Below are positions 36,491 through 47,790 of a DNA stretch of 64,000 nucleotides, piece after piece. The notes beneath the pieces were generated by a model. That model did not search any database, was not told the origin of the DNA, and worked only from the letters and a program-made list of their open reading frames with translations. Position 1 is the stretch's first letter. Each line of letters opens with the position of its first letter. The stretch is from Stratiolaelaps scimitus (Eukaryota > Arthropoda > Arachnida > Mesostigmata > Laelapidae): NCBI GenBank assembly GCA_019614645.1, contig JABWDB010000066.1, positions 372,001 through 436,000 on the forward strand, given 5' to 3'. The position numbers and the translations under genes are program-made.

Positions 36491-38700
36491 TTTTCACGTG
36501 ATGCCAACGAGTTCAAGTAGTCAGCGGTAAGGGGCGGTTTCGGTGCGGTCGCGAACATCGAAGGGCAGCGCTGAAAGATGGAAGGTGGATGGATGGGATG
36601 ATTATGATGGAACTATGGCGAAGCTCATAGAAGAAAGAGCCACATATCTCAAGTTCATGTCACATAAATCAAAGCTTAAGCAGATTTGAAATGAAGGATA
36701 TAATTGACTTATACACGACCGATGGTTGGCTGGCCACACCCGTTTGACAGCTGCTCAAATACGAAACACGCAAACGATGGCCTCAGTAGAATAATTATTG
36801 TTATTCTTGTTACTATTTGATCGTTATCGTGGAAAGGTTCAGTTACAAAACAATTCATTGACACAATCGGTCGAATGTCTTTTCTGAGGATTGACCACGC
36901 CATTTGATTGATTGATTGATTGATTAATTGGATTCTATCAGACTGAGCTACGGTTTTGACTTTGGTTATATTCGATATTCGTCGAAATCTAATGCTGGTA
37001 CAACAGTTAGTGAAGAAGCATTCATCATATATTTATATTAGTCCAAACACATCTGTCCTTTATTTATCATTGTGTATGCCGAACAAGAGGGCATTAGTAC
37101 GTATGATTCGACAGTTCGCCCTGAACTGGGACCGTCCACTTCACCCATCAGTTACATATTTACACAGTCCTATCGCGCCTCGAGTGGACATCCTATAATT
37201 GCAGAATGGTAAAATCCAATGGGACAATAGCGTTGATAACTAGATTGCTTCGTTAGATAGACGCCGGCCTATCTGTCCTCTGTCGAGATGAGCTTCGTCA
37301 AGCTTCCGTAAGGGGTGATTTTCGTAATAATGTGGCAGGTTGGATTTTGTTTAAGGGGCCGTGCAAAACGCCTTTGGCGAAATTGCCGCATCGTCAAGTG
37401 AACTACAATATTTGAACGGGACAGAACGTTATTGTTCTTCTTTAATGTAAATTGCTTCGCGAAATTATAGGAATTCTCTCTCTTCCTCTCTCTGTCTCCC
37501 GGAACACAAACCTATCTACGATTTCGGATCCGATTTGTCTGACGAAAACATTACGATATTTACAAACCAACTCAATGCGCAGCACTCTGCTAGGAATTGT
37601 AGCGTTAATTTAATTTGCTACTGGATACAGATAAAGTTTAAGGGAACATATTAACTAAGATCCTCCCCTTGCTCGCCTATTACGTAGTGATCGTGGATAA
37701 GCTGTAGCACTCCCAGTTTATACATAGTCGCTGCTGCTGCCGCCGCTGCTGCCATTGTTATTCTGCCTATTCAGTATATATGTACTTATTTTCGTATGCG
37801 TACGTACGGGACGTGGAGCTTTTTTTTTTCTTGAATTTTCATTCTGTCTTAAAGGAAACTCAATACGCCCTCGAGCGCAGCCACTCTTACTTTGAGAAAC
37901 GTGACTCGTCTATCCAATTTTGACTTTGTTCACAGACTTTCTCTCTCTTTCATCCGCTCTCCAAAAGGGGTCGCTCGCAGGGCAACTCTGCCCTCCTCCT
38001 CCTCTGGACCTGTCTCGCTCTCATCCTCCTGGCGACAATTTTGGTCTCGTCTCGTCCATCTCGCCTTTCAATGTGGTGACATTTCCTGAGCTCGTTCCAT
38101 CGTGCCTTTTTATAGGCCGTCAGTGATTCCGGGCAATCTCATCGTCATCCGCGCTGGAGGCTTCTGTCTCTCGTTTTGTTTGGGTAGATAGCGTAGATAG
38201 GTAGATGTCTCGTCCGGTTGGGTTTGAAAAGAGATACGGTTCCTTCACCCTTCCTCGACCTCCGAATGAGTCTTCGCCTCTGTCATAAAAGCTTGACACG
38301 GTGGGTTGAATTCCCAATTGCTCTTTGGCTCGTTTTAATTGCTCCGTGAGAGAGAGAGAGAGAGAGAAGGAGGGTTTCTCTGATATTATGATATCGGGCA
38401 CGGAGACGTCGGGACGATGCAAAAACGTCAAGATTACGCTGACGTTACGTAGACTTATAACCCTTGCTCGTAAATGCAACCCTCCCCCATTGCCTCATGG
38501 ATCGTATAGATTGTAGTATTCATGTGAGTGATAAGGGATTGTGCATAACCACCTCACTGTTAGAATGACTATAATAATGATTAATTCTCCTATATAAGTG
38601 TAGAAAAGATTGCGGGATTGCTGCGGCGACCGCAAGCGGCGGCGGTGGAATTAAAGGCGTATACCCAGTAAAGTATTGTCGAGCACTGTCGTGGAGAAGT
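36491..38700. other. non-coding stretch
   Basis: No feature beyond short simple repeats (GATT at 36904-36925, CTCTCT at 37475-37500, GAGAGA at 38347-38367). Nothing recognised. Confidence 0.6.
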
Positions 38701-38715
38701 GCCACACATGCCTAT

Positions 38716-38778
38716 ACTTGTTTGTGGCAAGCCACGTATCTAGCTTCTCTGCCAAAAAGTTCTTCACATCTTTCCCCG
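38716..38778 (+). repeat. 63-bp direct repeat, copy A
   Basis: It matches 39379-39441 at about 56 of 63 positions with no gap; both copies contain GGCAAGCCACGTATC and TCTCTGCCAAAAAGTT. The copies are 663 bp apart in the same orientation. Sequences on either side do not match. It is probably a fragment of an unrecognised dispersed element. Confidence 0.8.
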
Positions 38779-39378
38779 TAAAGGTGGAGCCACGTACGCA
38801 GAGAGGCAGAACGTTCACGACGTTCGAATATACTAGAACAGCCTAAGAAGGTGAAAGGTGCATTTTTAGGCGATTGAAAGTTCGTCGGACCTTGTTAGCC
38901 GTGCATCTAAAAGTTCACTTGTAACTATGAGGTGCCTTCGTGGCCTGTGTTGGGCTTAAATTCACGACTTTTATAATGATATTTAGCCATTAGGTATTAC
39001 AATGTAGTGATTGTTGGGTTGATTCAAGCAAGCCCGCAGGACTTTTGTTCTTAATACAAAAGTTCGCCATTCATATCATAGAAAGATTTTTTGTGTGTGT
39101 TATCACAGCTTGCCATGTGGTTGTTTTTAGTGGTTGGTGGCTTTTGCACACCGTTCATGTGACCCCCGTGCGAGCATATACTTATCTCTCTGAGTAGTTG
39201 CTCGAACTCGTTCTAATTTTGGTGGTTGATAGACCTCATGGAAGTTTATAGCGGGCTTATATCAGGGAGAATATGCGGGTTGGCTTCAAAACTTGATTTC
39301 TCTCTCGACCTAAAAATTCTCAGCAACAGCAATTTTGTGGAGACCAGCATCGTCATAAAGAAGCCACTCAAAGCGAAC

Positions 39379-39441
39379 ACTTGTTTGCGGCAAGCCACGT
39401 ATCCAGATTCTCTGCCAAAAAGTTATTTACACCTCTCTCCG
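39379..39441 (+). repeat. 63-bp direct repeat, copy B
   Basis: Second copy of the repeat at 38716-38778. It lies inside a non-repetitive open frame (39226-39492, starting at TTG, not ATG) whose product I do not recognise. If that frame is real, the repeat encodes CLRQATYPDSLPKSYLHLSP within it; the equivalent frame in copy A is interrupted. Confidence 0.8.
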
Positions 39442-40110
39442 GTGACAGACGTTTTCGGACGTAGGAGCCGATCGAACGCTATTCCACCATAATCAACATT
39501 GTTTTGTCGCCGTGAGTTTGTTCACACATCCCCCCCGTTCAGCTGTTTCATCTTGGTACTAATATTAGCGGTGGTTACTGTTGGGCCGCATGTACAATTT
39601 GATCACTGTCTCATCAATCGTGAGAGCACGTTTCAGGGTTAGTTTCGTCTTCGAAGCAATAGCGTGCGTTAGGCTCACAACGAGACAAACGCGGAAAACT
39701 CTATTCTAGCTGCAAGTCGAGTGTCATTCATTTGGCCAGAATCTTCCTCATGCAAAGATCGTCCTTGACGATGCGCGATGTTTTGAAAACCGGGCTTCCC
39801 GGCCCGACAACTTCGCCAAATTTAGATGAATTCGGCCAGCGCAATGGTCTTGCAGAACGCCACTTTCTTTTAAATTAAAATCCTACTAGTCTAATTTCTC
39901 GTCTAGATTATTCCATAAACATTCAACAGATGTGTGAATGCTGGACCCATTTTTGTTCTTAAATTAATAATGTAGCCACTATTGTATACGACTTTTTTTC
40001 GGCGACGTTTGCTTAAGTAATGTCTTGACTTGTAATTTCATGACTAGCTCGTCTACATATTGTATTTGTCATTGATGGAACACCAATCTGCACCTGTGGA
40101 CTGAAGATAA

Positions 40111-40515
40111 CAAGTATCCGACTTACTACAGAGGCAGCTACCCACCCATGTAGCACGGAGGCACAGCTCTATTTATTTACTCATTTCTTTTCTGTCAAGT
40201 CAAGTACATGGGTTGTTTCAAACGGATACGTCGTGTCATGAGGCTCGAACAATAAGAGATGTGTTTCGTTATTTTTCAGCCAGAAACTTAACCGTCGAAG
40301 ATATCGACGCTAAAGGAATTACGTATTTTCGTATTTTATTTGAAGTAGAATGTTTATTTGACGCGGAGTGCAGAGATAACTATATGGAAAGCAAACGTGA
40401 CTTCATGTTACCACTACATATGCCAATTGGCTTGTTGTCCAATCACAACTGTAGGCTAACTGCCAACTGCAAAAGCTACGAAACGCCCTTCAAGTTCCGA
40501 AAGCAATTACTCTGA
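40111..40515 (+). CDS. unrecognised open frame, possible terminal exon
   Basis: The frame is open from 40111 to a TGA at 40513. The segment after about 40200 encodes about 104 residues of ordinary, non-repetitive composition with several Cys and acidic residues (for example RTIRDVFRYFSAR, VECLFDAECRDNY). It is one of the most protein-like frames outside the four genes. There is no ATG at its beginning, but a pyrimidine-rich run ending TCAAG at 40199 could be a splice acceptor. No AATAAA follows closely. No family is recognised. A decayed exon or transposon fragment is equally possible. Confidence 0.25.
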   Translation, partial: QVSDLLQRQLPTHVARRHSSIYLLISFLSSQVHGLFQTDTSCHEARTIRDVFRYFSARNLTVEDIDAKGITYFRILFEVECLFDAECRDNYMESKRDFMLPLHMPIGLLSNHNCRLTANCKSYETPFKFRKQLL

Positions 40516-40519
40516 TCTG

Positions 40520-43500
40520 AGCAACATCTAAAAAAAAATATATATATATAGCAATGTAAATGAAGCAAGATATAATGAATGACGTGGAAGTAACGCCGCC
40601 TATAAACGTGGCTCTATAAACAGAGTGGATAGTGTCTCTAGACGGTTCAAAATCTTCTACAGTCTAGTCAACGATCACCTGTCCCCTTATTTGTGATATA
40701 CCTGTCATACGCAGCTGGCTGGGTAGTTTGATTGTCAATCTGGTACTTGTTTTCCCTCGGGGACCTTTTTAATCTTCCAATTTACTGCAGCGTCTTAAAA
40801 AGAAGACCCCGAGATAGATGAGTTCCTTGTAGCTAGGCTCTAGTAACGTATTCGAGCAGTACGCGTATGCTCTTCACGACGTCGACCACTCCTTAGAGTG
40901 AGACCGTCACTTTAAAGTCAGCGGAACGTCAGCTTTCATAAAATTATTACAGAGGGGGGCAAAGTCACTCCGTTTCTGTTACTCAACACGAAATCATTAC
41001 AACAGGGGAAGGGCGCCAAGGGGTTTGTCCATTGACGAATGTCGTCGTAGTTATTACAGGGCGATCAGCCGAGGTACCCTGCCGCACTCGGAGCCGATGA
41101 CAGCAAACGGCTGAGAGCGAGCTTGTAGCCGGCCGCTTAATGAGCGGTGACGAATTGCTGGTGTGGAACGTCTTATCAGTGTGCAGTCAACATCAGTAGG
41201 TGACTCGAAGTCGGCGTTAATTAAAACGCCTCATTACTTCACGATAATTTCATTTTTAGATCTGGCTTAGTTTTATACTTTCCGTTGAGATAGTTCTGGC
41301 TAATCCAAAAACAAAAGATTTGCCCCGAAACCTAAGCATATCAAGTGTCAAGAATATGAACACACTATGTTCACCTCGTCCCGGCGAACTTGGGAGTCAA
41401 TGAACACAAAATCGCGCGAACAGCTCTAGCATCCGGGCGGTGGGGGGCACTATTAAAGACGGTCTCTATTCTACAATCGTCTGATCCGTTGACGGTATCG
41501 GCCCTGCTTGCATTTAGTGAGTTTTCAACCTACTTGATCCCGTTACTATCTCGTCAATATATTTCGAGGCTTGAAACGTGAGTGTTCGTATCGCTTAATC
41601 GAGTAGCTTGCTTGGGTCTAATCAAGAACAGTCATTACAATACTTGATTAGATACTTGATTATCCGGTCATTTCTGCGCAGCTTGCTTTTATCATAATTG
41701 CTTCTGCCGGCAGAGAAGTGAATGTATTTTTTGGTTTTTAGCTCGAAAATTATGTGCAAAAAAATATTCTTAGAACTATCCACATCGTCTTAGAATACCA
41801 CGCATGCTAAAACAGGTCAGATTTCATTGCAGTATGATCCTCTCAATATTTCCAGATTGTTATTAAAATTGAAAGTATATATGTGTTCAGTCTCGTAACG
41901 CTACCGATGTCATGCGATTAGTAAAACAAAAATAGCATCAGTATCTATATTTAACCGGTATACTATTGTACAATAAGTAAAATATGCTTCCATTTCTTCA
42001 TATTTTATATCGGGTATAACATGTTGCAATGACCATACGACGGTTCGGCCTCTTGCCGAATATTGATGGCCACATCTTTGGCAAATAATCCTCATAATAA
42101 AAGGGGTCACTATATCCTAAATTGACCATTTCGAGGATCTCTGGATTTCGAAAAATTGCATTGCAGCCTGATTACCGATACACAAGCCCGAGCAGGCCTT
42201 GTATACACAGCGGGTCGCGCGCATAACCACGAAACAGCCGCTTTCGACAGCTTCGAAACAGTGATGTTATTGTGCTATCGGTTGCGCGTGGGCCACCCCA
42301 AAGTTACCGGCGCCGTAGCAATGACGACGAATGGGGTTCGGCTTTATTTTCGGTTATGATTTTTGGGCTTCGCTGTTCGTGCTAATGGACTATATTATAT
42401 ACTTCAATGGGATTTTTTCACGCCACCCCCAACGAGTCCGATTAACAACATCATTTAGCATTTGGTACAATTTCCGCTGCGTTCAGCCCCAGTCGCCGCA
42501 CTGATTACGACTCGATATAGATTCACACGCATAAATCAATAGATAAATAGATAGATACCTATGTTTATACATATATTTATATGTATATATATATATATAT
42601 ATATAAGCGACCAACATAGATAGAAGTAAGTGGCTCGATCTGTGGCCAGGCGCAAAATTCCAACAGCAGCAGCAGCATCATCCGTCTTGCTCGCCTGTTG
42701 TCTCCTGTATCGCTTCCATATAGATGCAATAGCTGTTGTAAAAGTGTACATTGAGAATAAAGGTTCGCTGCTTTGTTGCTGTTGTTGTTGTTGTTGCTGA
42801 GGGGTAGACATCAGCGTGAGCTGTTGAGCGGATAACGTGAGCAATGTCCAGGCGGCGCCGACCAGTCATCACCGATGTTTGTCTGTGTGTGCGTGTGTTT
42901 GGGTGGGGGAGAGGTGGTGTTCAATTTGGCTTCTGTTCCGAAATCTAACTACTTCGTCTCTGCTGCGACTTCGTCTCACACTGAAACCGAAGCTCCGGGG
43001 CAGCCGCAACTTGTTGCCAGAGGCGACTCCCGTCACCAGCACAAATCGATAGCAGCAGCAGCAGCATCAGGACCGCCGCCGACGACGACAACAACAACAA
43101 CAACAACAAAAATGACAACCACCACCAAAATGAGCGCGGTGGCGGCAGCCAATATAACCGTGAGATCCGCGCGCGAACGACCACAAATAAATGAGCCCGA
43201 ACAACGGTGGTAACATAACGCCAATCGTATTGGACGTATCGCCAATGTCGAATCTGATCCCGAACGACCGACATCACCCGAACCGACCCCCGGCGGACAT
43301 CGGCAGCAACAAAAATATTTTATATCAAGCGAAAACAACATACGCGCATTACACACACACACACAAACACTTGGATGGCACAACATGAGATCCATTTATG
43401 TTTAAGGTATGTTACCTTTTACAAGTCATATCGCTGCCGCTGTTGCTGATACCAATATTACTAATATGAATAACGTGTGGAGTGGCGATAGCAAAAAACG

Positions 43501-46500
43501 AACACAACACTGACAGCGATAACTAGTAAAATTTCAACAGGAAAAATTGTAGCAACAGTAATAGACAGAGAGATGTGGAGATATGAGTGGTACAGATCAA
43601 TGGTCGCGTTGATCGTACATTGTGGGTCGGTAGAGCAGAAGAAGCCATGTTATTAGTACTAAACGCGCCGAATTCTTCATTGTTACCCAAGCGATCGTCA
43701 TCCGTCAGTGTGTCTCGTGGTGACGGGTGATTGCTTGTGGTCAATCCAATGGAAGTCGATAATCGACAACAATAGCAGGAGAGTGAGTCAGTCCTCACAG
43801 ACACCGGGGGCGGCACCTGCAGAGCTACTTGTCGCCCTGCCTAATTTCATGGCTCAGCTAATTGCTTTAGCAGTCATTGATGACGACGTTTTTGAGGCGT
43901 GGACTATTTCTTTTATCTTTTGTTCTTGTGACATAGGTAACACACTTCACGGTTGTCCCATCTACGCTCAGCTTATTCAGCCGAAGCGATTCAGTTCGAA
44001 CAAGAACTAATTAATTGATTTGCTTCAAAATAGCTGCCCAAGCTAAACAAGTCAGCCGTATGCAAACCAGGAATGTGTGCAAATTATATCAATAAAAAAA
44101 AATACATGTAATCCCAAATCATCCGCGTATAGATAGATACCGCTGTCAGGCGACGGTGGTGGTCGTCACCGACGAGGACCAAATGTTAGTCATGGTGACA
44201 GGTATCACTGGAGCTACCACCACAAGCCACTATTGCCAACGAATAATAGTAAAAAAAAGCAGTAGTAATGACAACGTATTTGTGATCGTACTGTAGCTGC
44301 TGCTGCTGTTGCTGTAGCCGCTGGAAACGGATCACACGACGGAACCAAGTTGACTAACTGTTGCTCGTTGGTCGATTGGCTGGGCATGGTCGGGACGACG
44401 GCGGGAAATTTTTACCAAGGTGAAGATTAGATCTTGGTCCAACTTTGTCTTCTTTTTGTTGTATCATAAATAAATACCCCCCCCCCGCCGCCCCGTCCCG
44501 GGCCACCCTCTCCGCCACATAATACACAAACACGAATACACAACCTGCGAATAATCATCGTCAACAGATAATCTGGCTAATGGATGTGAATGGATGTGTC
44601 CATAGAGCGACGTTGGCGATACGCCGCGAATGTATTGTTATGGCGACTATCCGAGCGATGTGGTAACGCTGCCTGCCGTAACAGCCCGCCCCCCCCCCCC
44701 CCCGCCCGCGCTCCGACAGCTCTGATATTCGCGGTTCGCAAAAGACAACGCGTAATCTCTGACAGCCAGCCAAGAGTGACGACCCGGGTGACATCAATCC
44801 CGGGCCATGGAACGTAGTTACGGCGGCTGCGGCGGCGGTGGTGGTGGCGGCGGCTAAAGGGGAATCCTTTTCTTCTAGAAATTCTATACTACCCCTTGAG
44901 AGAATAGGCATATTATCATTTATGTCGAAAGCTTTAGACGTTTTTTTTTTTGCTATCGTACGATGCGTGTCCCATAACAGTTTCCCTCGACAGTTATGCA
45001 TATAGCGCAAATGTGTGATAATATAGACATGACGTGCCGTGGCGATGCAGCTATGGTCGATCCACACGAATATTTTGTTGCTGTCCAGAAGTTTGAAAGA
45101 TTCGAAACATTTTCACCTATGGCAAACTCATCTCGGTCATTTGACAGCTGAACTGTATCGGCAGCTGGCGTGATCACCTTCAAGAGGCACACGCATATTG
45201 AAGGCGGGTATAAGTAATGCTGTCGTATTGGATGGGACAATGATCATAAATGCATTATCGAGACAACATGCACGTTTCATATGCGAGACATAATTAGACA
45301 AGTATGTTTGACAGCAGCTAATTTTGTAATTATTCACACTCGAAAAACTTAAGGCTACCCTAAGTTTCCCTCGGTGGTTTCCTCGTGAAGTCCCAATTTA
45401 TGACAGGTGATAACCCCGACAATCACAACAGCAACAGTATTCTTCATCTATGAGGCAAAGCTAACACAAGCTAAAGGTTTTCCTTGCATTTTTTTCTTTT
45501 CTTCGTAGTGATAAACTTGCTTTTTTTTGCTTTCCAGAAAGAGTCGTTCCCATCGGCTTGATCTTCTAGAATTGTCTCTTTCGCTAAAAATTCAGGGGAA
45601 ATTCGTTTCTATTGAACGTACAGCTGGCGTTGATGGGCATCTGAGGCCCAGATGTGACCAGCGGCGATCGCGTCAGATCGTTTTGTGTGTCTATTCGCCG
45701 CCTCGTACCTCTGTCCAAGTGCTTTTGTGTGCGTCCATTCTGCTCAGGTGATGCCGTGGGTAGCAGTGTGATCGCCGTTGTCGCCGCCGCCGCCGCCGGC
45801 GCCGTAATAGTAGCGATAGTAAGTGGTTACATTGATGCTGGGGGCTATGTGTGGCAGTCAGCTGTGGTGGTCATGGTCACCGATGTTGGCGTTGAATGCT
45901 GCTCTGACTTACTGACCGTCTGACACCGTTCGTCTGATCGTCGGCCGGTCGCTCGCTCGATTCGTCCGTCCGTTCAGACGCGTCAGCTCCGGTCCGGTCG
46001 TGCAGGTAGCATTCGTGGTACAGGTGTGGTGGTTCCATCGATGGCTGGTGGACACCAGCGGCAGCCGTTAGCGTTTCGGCAGCAGTTCGTTGTCGCGGCC
46101 GTCGGATGCTCCCGGTGTTTGAGCGACCTTGCTCGCGAAAGTGAGCAAAGCAGTGCCACATAGTCACAAACGAACACAAAAACACACACACACAGCCCCA
46201 CATAAACAGCGCGGCCGCGCGACATACACCCAGCGTATACATATCACAGCACACAGACACACACACAGACGGGTACGCATAGGGCAGAGCTCAGATTCCA
46301 AGATCCAGTCAGACCCACGATCGGACTGACCGGCAGCGGCGGTAGCAGCGGCAGCACACACACACATTTCACCCCGAACAGGAGGCAACAACTGAGAGAT
46401 GAAGGTAACGGGCTAAGACGCCTGCAGCTGCTGCAGCAGCAGCTGCTGCTACCTTCAGCTTGAACAGCATCAGAGAAGGCTGGCCACATACATTCATTCA

Positions 46501-46600
46501 TTGGTAGCCGCAGCAGCAACAGCAGCAGCAGCAGAAGAGACGCGGCCAAACGCCTGCCCCGCTGTCGTAGCTCCATGGCGACGGTCGAACCGCGACGTCG
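40520..46600. other. intergenic region before gene 4
   Basis: No recognised gene. (AT)n tracts lie at 40537-40550 and 42584-42604, CAG/GTT runs at 42664-42676 and 42775-42800, a C15 run at 44689-44703 and CA repeats at 46183-46270. From about 45,900 the sequence becomes more GC-rich toward gene 4. Frames of up to 168 codons here mostly lack an ATG or overlap simple repeats. Confidence 0.55.
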
Positions 46601-46625
46601 AACAGGGAGAAAGCGCTGCCCGTTC

Positions 46626-46670
46626 TGACGTCACAAGACGGGCCACAACGGGACAGCATCGTCAATAAAA
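46626..46670 (+). promoter_or_regulatory. putative promoter of gene 4: CRE palindrome and AATAAAA box
   Basis: TGACGTCA at 46626-46633 is a perfect CREB/ATF-type palindrome. AATAAAA at 46664-46670 is a weak TATA-like sequence about 55 nt before the ATG, so the leader would be only about 25-30 nt. The TATTTAA box of genes 1-3 is absent from the 300 nt upstream. A more distant start with a leader intron is an alternative. Confidence 0.35.
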
Positions 46671-46721
46671 CCGGCGCGGACCGATAACGACATTGTCTAT
46701 CGGCGGGGTAGTCAAGCCGAC

Positions 46722-47315
46722 ATGAAGGCATTCGTAGCACTCGTTGCCCTCTGCGCAGCGGCCGGCTCGGTGAACGCGGGCGGTCACGGCTGGGAGCCGC
46801 ACGCCCACGTGCACGAGGTGGTCAAGTACGTTCACAAGATCGTGCCGGTCCCAAAGCCCGTACCGGTGCCGAAACCCTATCCCGTGCATAAGTACATCCC
46901 CGTGCCGCACGTCATCCACGTGCCAAAGCCGGTGCCGGTGCCCGTCAAGGTGCCCGTCGTCAAGAAGATCCCTAAGATTGTGCACGTGCCCAAGGTCGTG
47001 CACATCCCAAAGCCGGTCCCTGTCCCGCACCACGTGCCAGTCCCGGTGCCCGTGCCCGTATACAAACATGTCCCCGTGCCCGTCTACAAGTACGTGCCGG
47101 TCCCTGTCGTGAAACACGTACCCGTGCCTGTCAAGGTGCCCAAGTTCATTCCCGTGCCAGTGCACAAGATCATCAAGATTCCTAAGCCTGTCGCCGTGCC
47201 CGTGAAAGTGCCCGTCTTCAAGGAGGTCATCGTCAAGAAGCCCGTTGAAGTTGGAGTGCCTGTGTACATCAAGAAGGAAAAGGTGGAACACCATCACCAC
47301 GGCCACGGATGGTAG
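46722..47315 (+). CDS. secreted Val-Pro-rich structural protein, paralog 4 (197 aa)
   Basis: The ATG at 46722 begins a clean signal peptide (residues 1-19, ending GSVNA). The mature protein starts GGHGWEPHAH, as in gene 3 apart from one residue. The Val-Pro core is residues 33-185. The tail is EKVE, four His, then Gly-His-Gly-Trp. Gene 3 is its nearest relative, with about 21 base differences over 405 aligned bp (46872-47276), many of them silent. The first 54 bp of the core differ more (about 8 changes). Signal peptide, leader and downstream sequence are not alignable by eye. The chain is basic and Cys-free after the signal peptide. The frame is intact with no intron. A role as a secreted structural or cuticle-type protein is inferred. 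Confidence 0.93.
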   Translation: MKAFVALVALCAAAGSVNAGGHGWEPHAHVHEVVKYVHKIVPVPKPVPVPKPYPVHKYIPVPHVIHVPKPVPVPVKVPVVKKIPKIVHVPKVVHIPKPVPVPHHVPVPVPVPVYKHVPVPVYKYVPVPVVKHVPVPVKVPKFIPVPVHKIIKIPKPVAVPVKVPVFKEVIVKKPVEVGVPVYIKKEKVEHHHHGHGW

Positions 47316-47790
47316 CATGACGCGAGTGCTACATAGATAGACCACCACTACATGTCTGTCTGTCTGTGTGTGTGTGTATATATATATACGCATATACATA
47401 TATGATATGTATATGTGATATATATATATATATAGATATAAAATATTTGTGTACATGTGTATTATATGTCCTATGTATATATCTGTGGCTAATATAGTGT
47501 ATGATAGTGCTGATAGAAACAGCATTATGCCAACGGCCATCACATACGTGTATGTCTGCAAGCAACAAAGATACTCTTTCGTTCATAGTAGTGGTATCCG
47601 TAGCCGTAGTAATCGTAATAATATTAATGGTGACAAAAAAAAAAAGGAAATCACAAAAAAAATCGACTACGGCGGACCAAATGACGAAGAACTATGATCC
47701 ATTATATTGACGATGATGATGATTATTTTAATGAATAATAATATAATAATAACAAAAAAAAATATTAATAATAATAATAATAGTCAACGT
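47316..47790 (+). other. 3' region of gene 4 with (AT)n and (AAT)n
   Basis: TG/TA dinucleotide tracts (47366-47435) and (AAT)n tracts (about 47734-47752 and 47765-47782) follow the stop codon. No canonical AATAAA was found in the first 450 nt, so the end of the transcript is not set. The AAT tracts parallel those after genes 1 and 2. Confidence 0.5.

Noticed and set aside
42875..43213. Thr/Ala-rich + frame of 112 codons
   Set aside because: It is largely ACA and GCA repeats, with a competing minus frame of equal length, and shows no conserved motif.
44561..45067. 168-codon minus-strand frame
   Set aside because: It starts at GTG and includes poly-Ala and poly-Gly from GCC/GGC repeats and the C15 run; no support.
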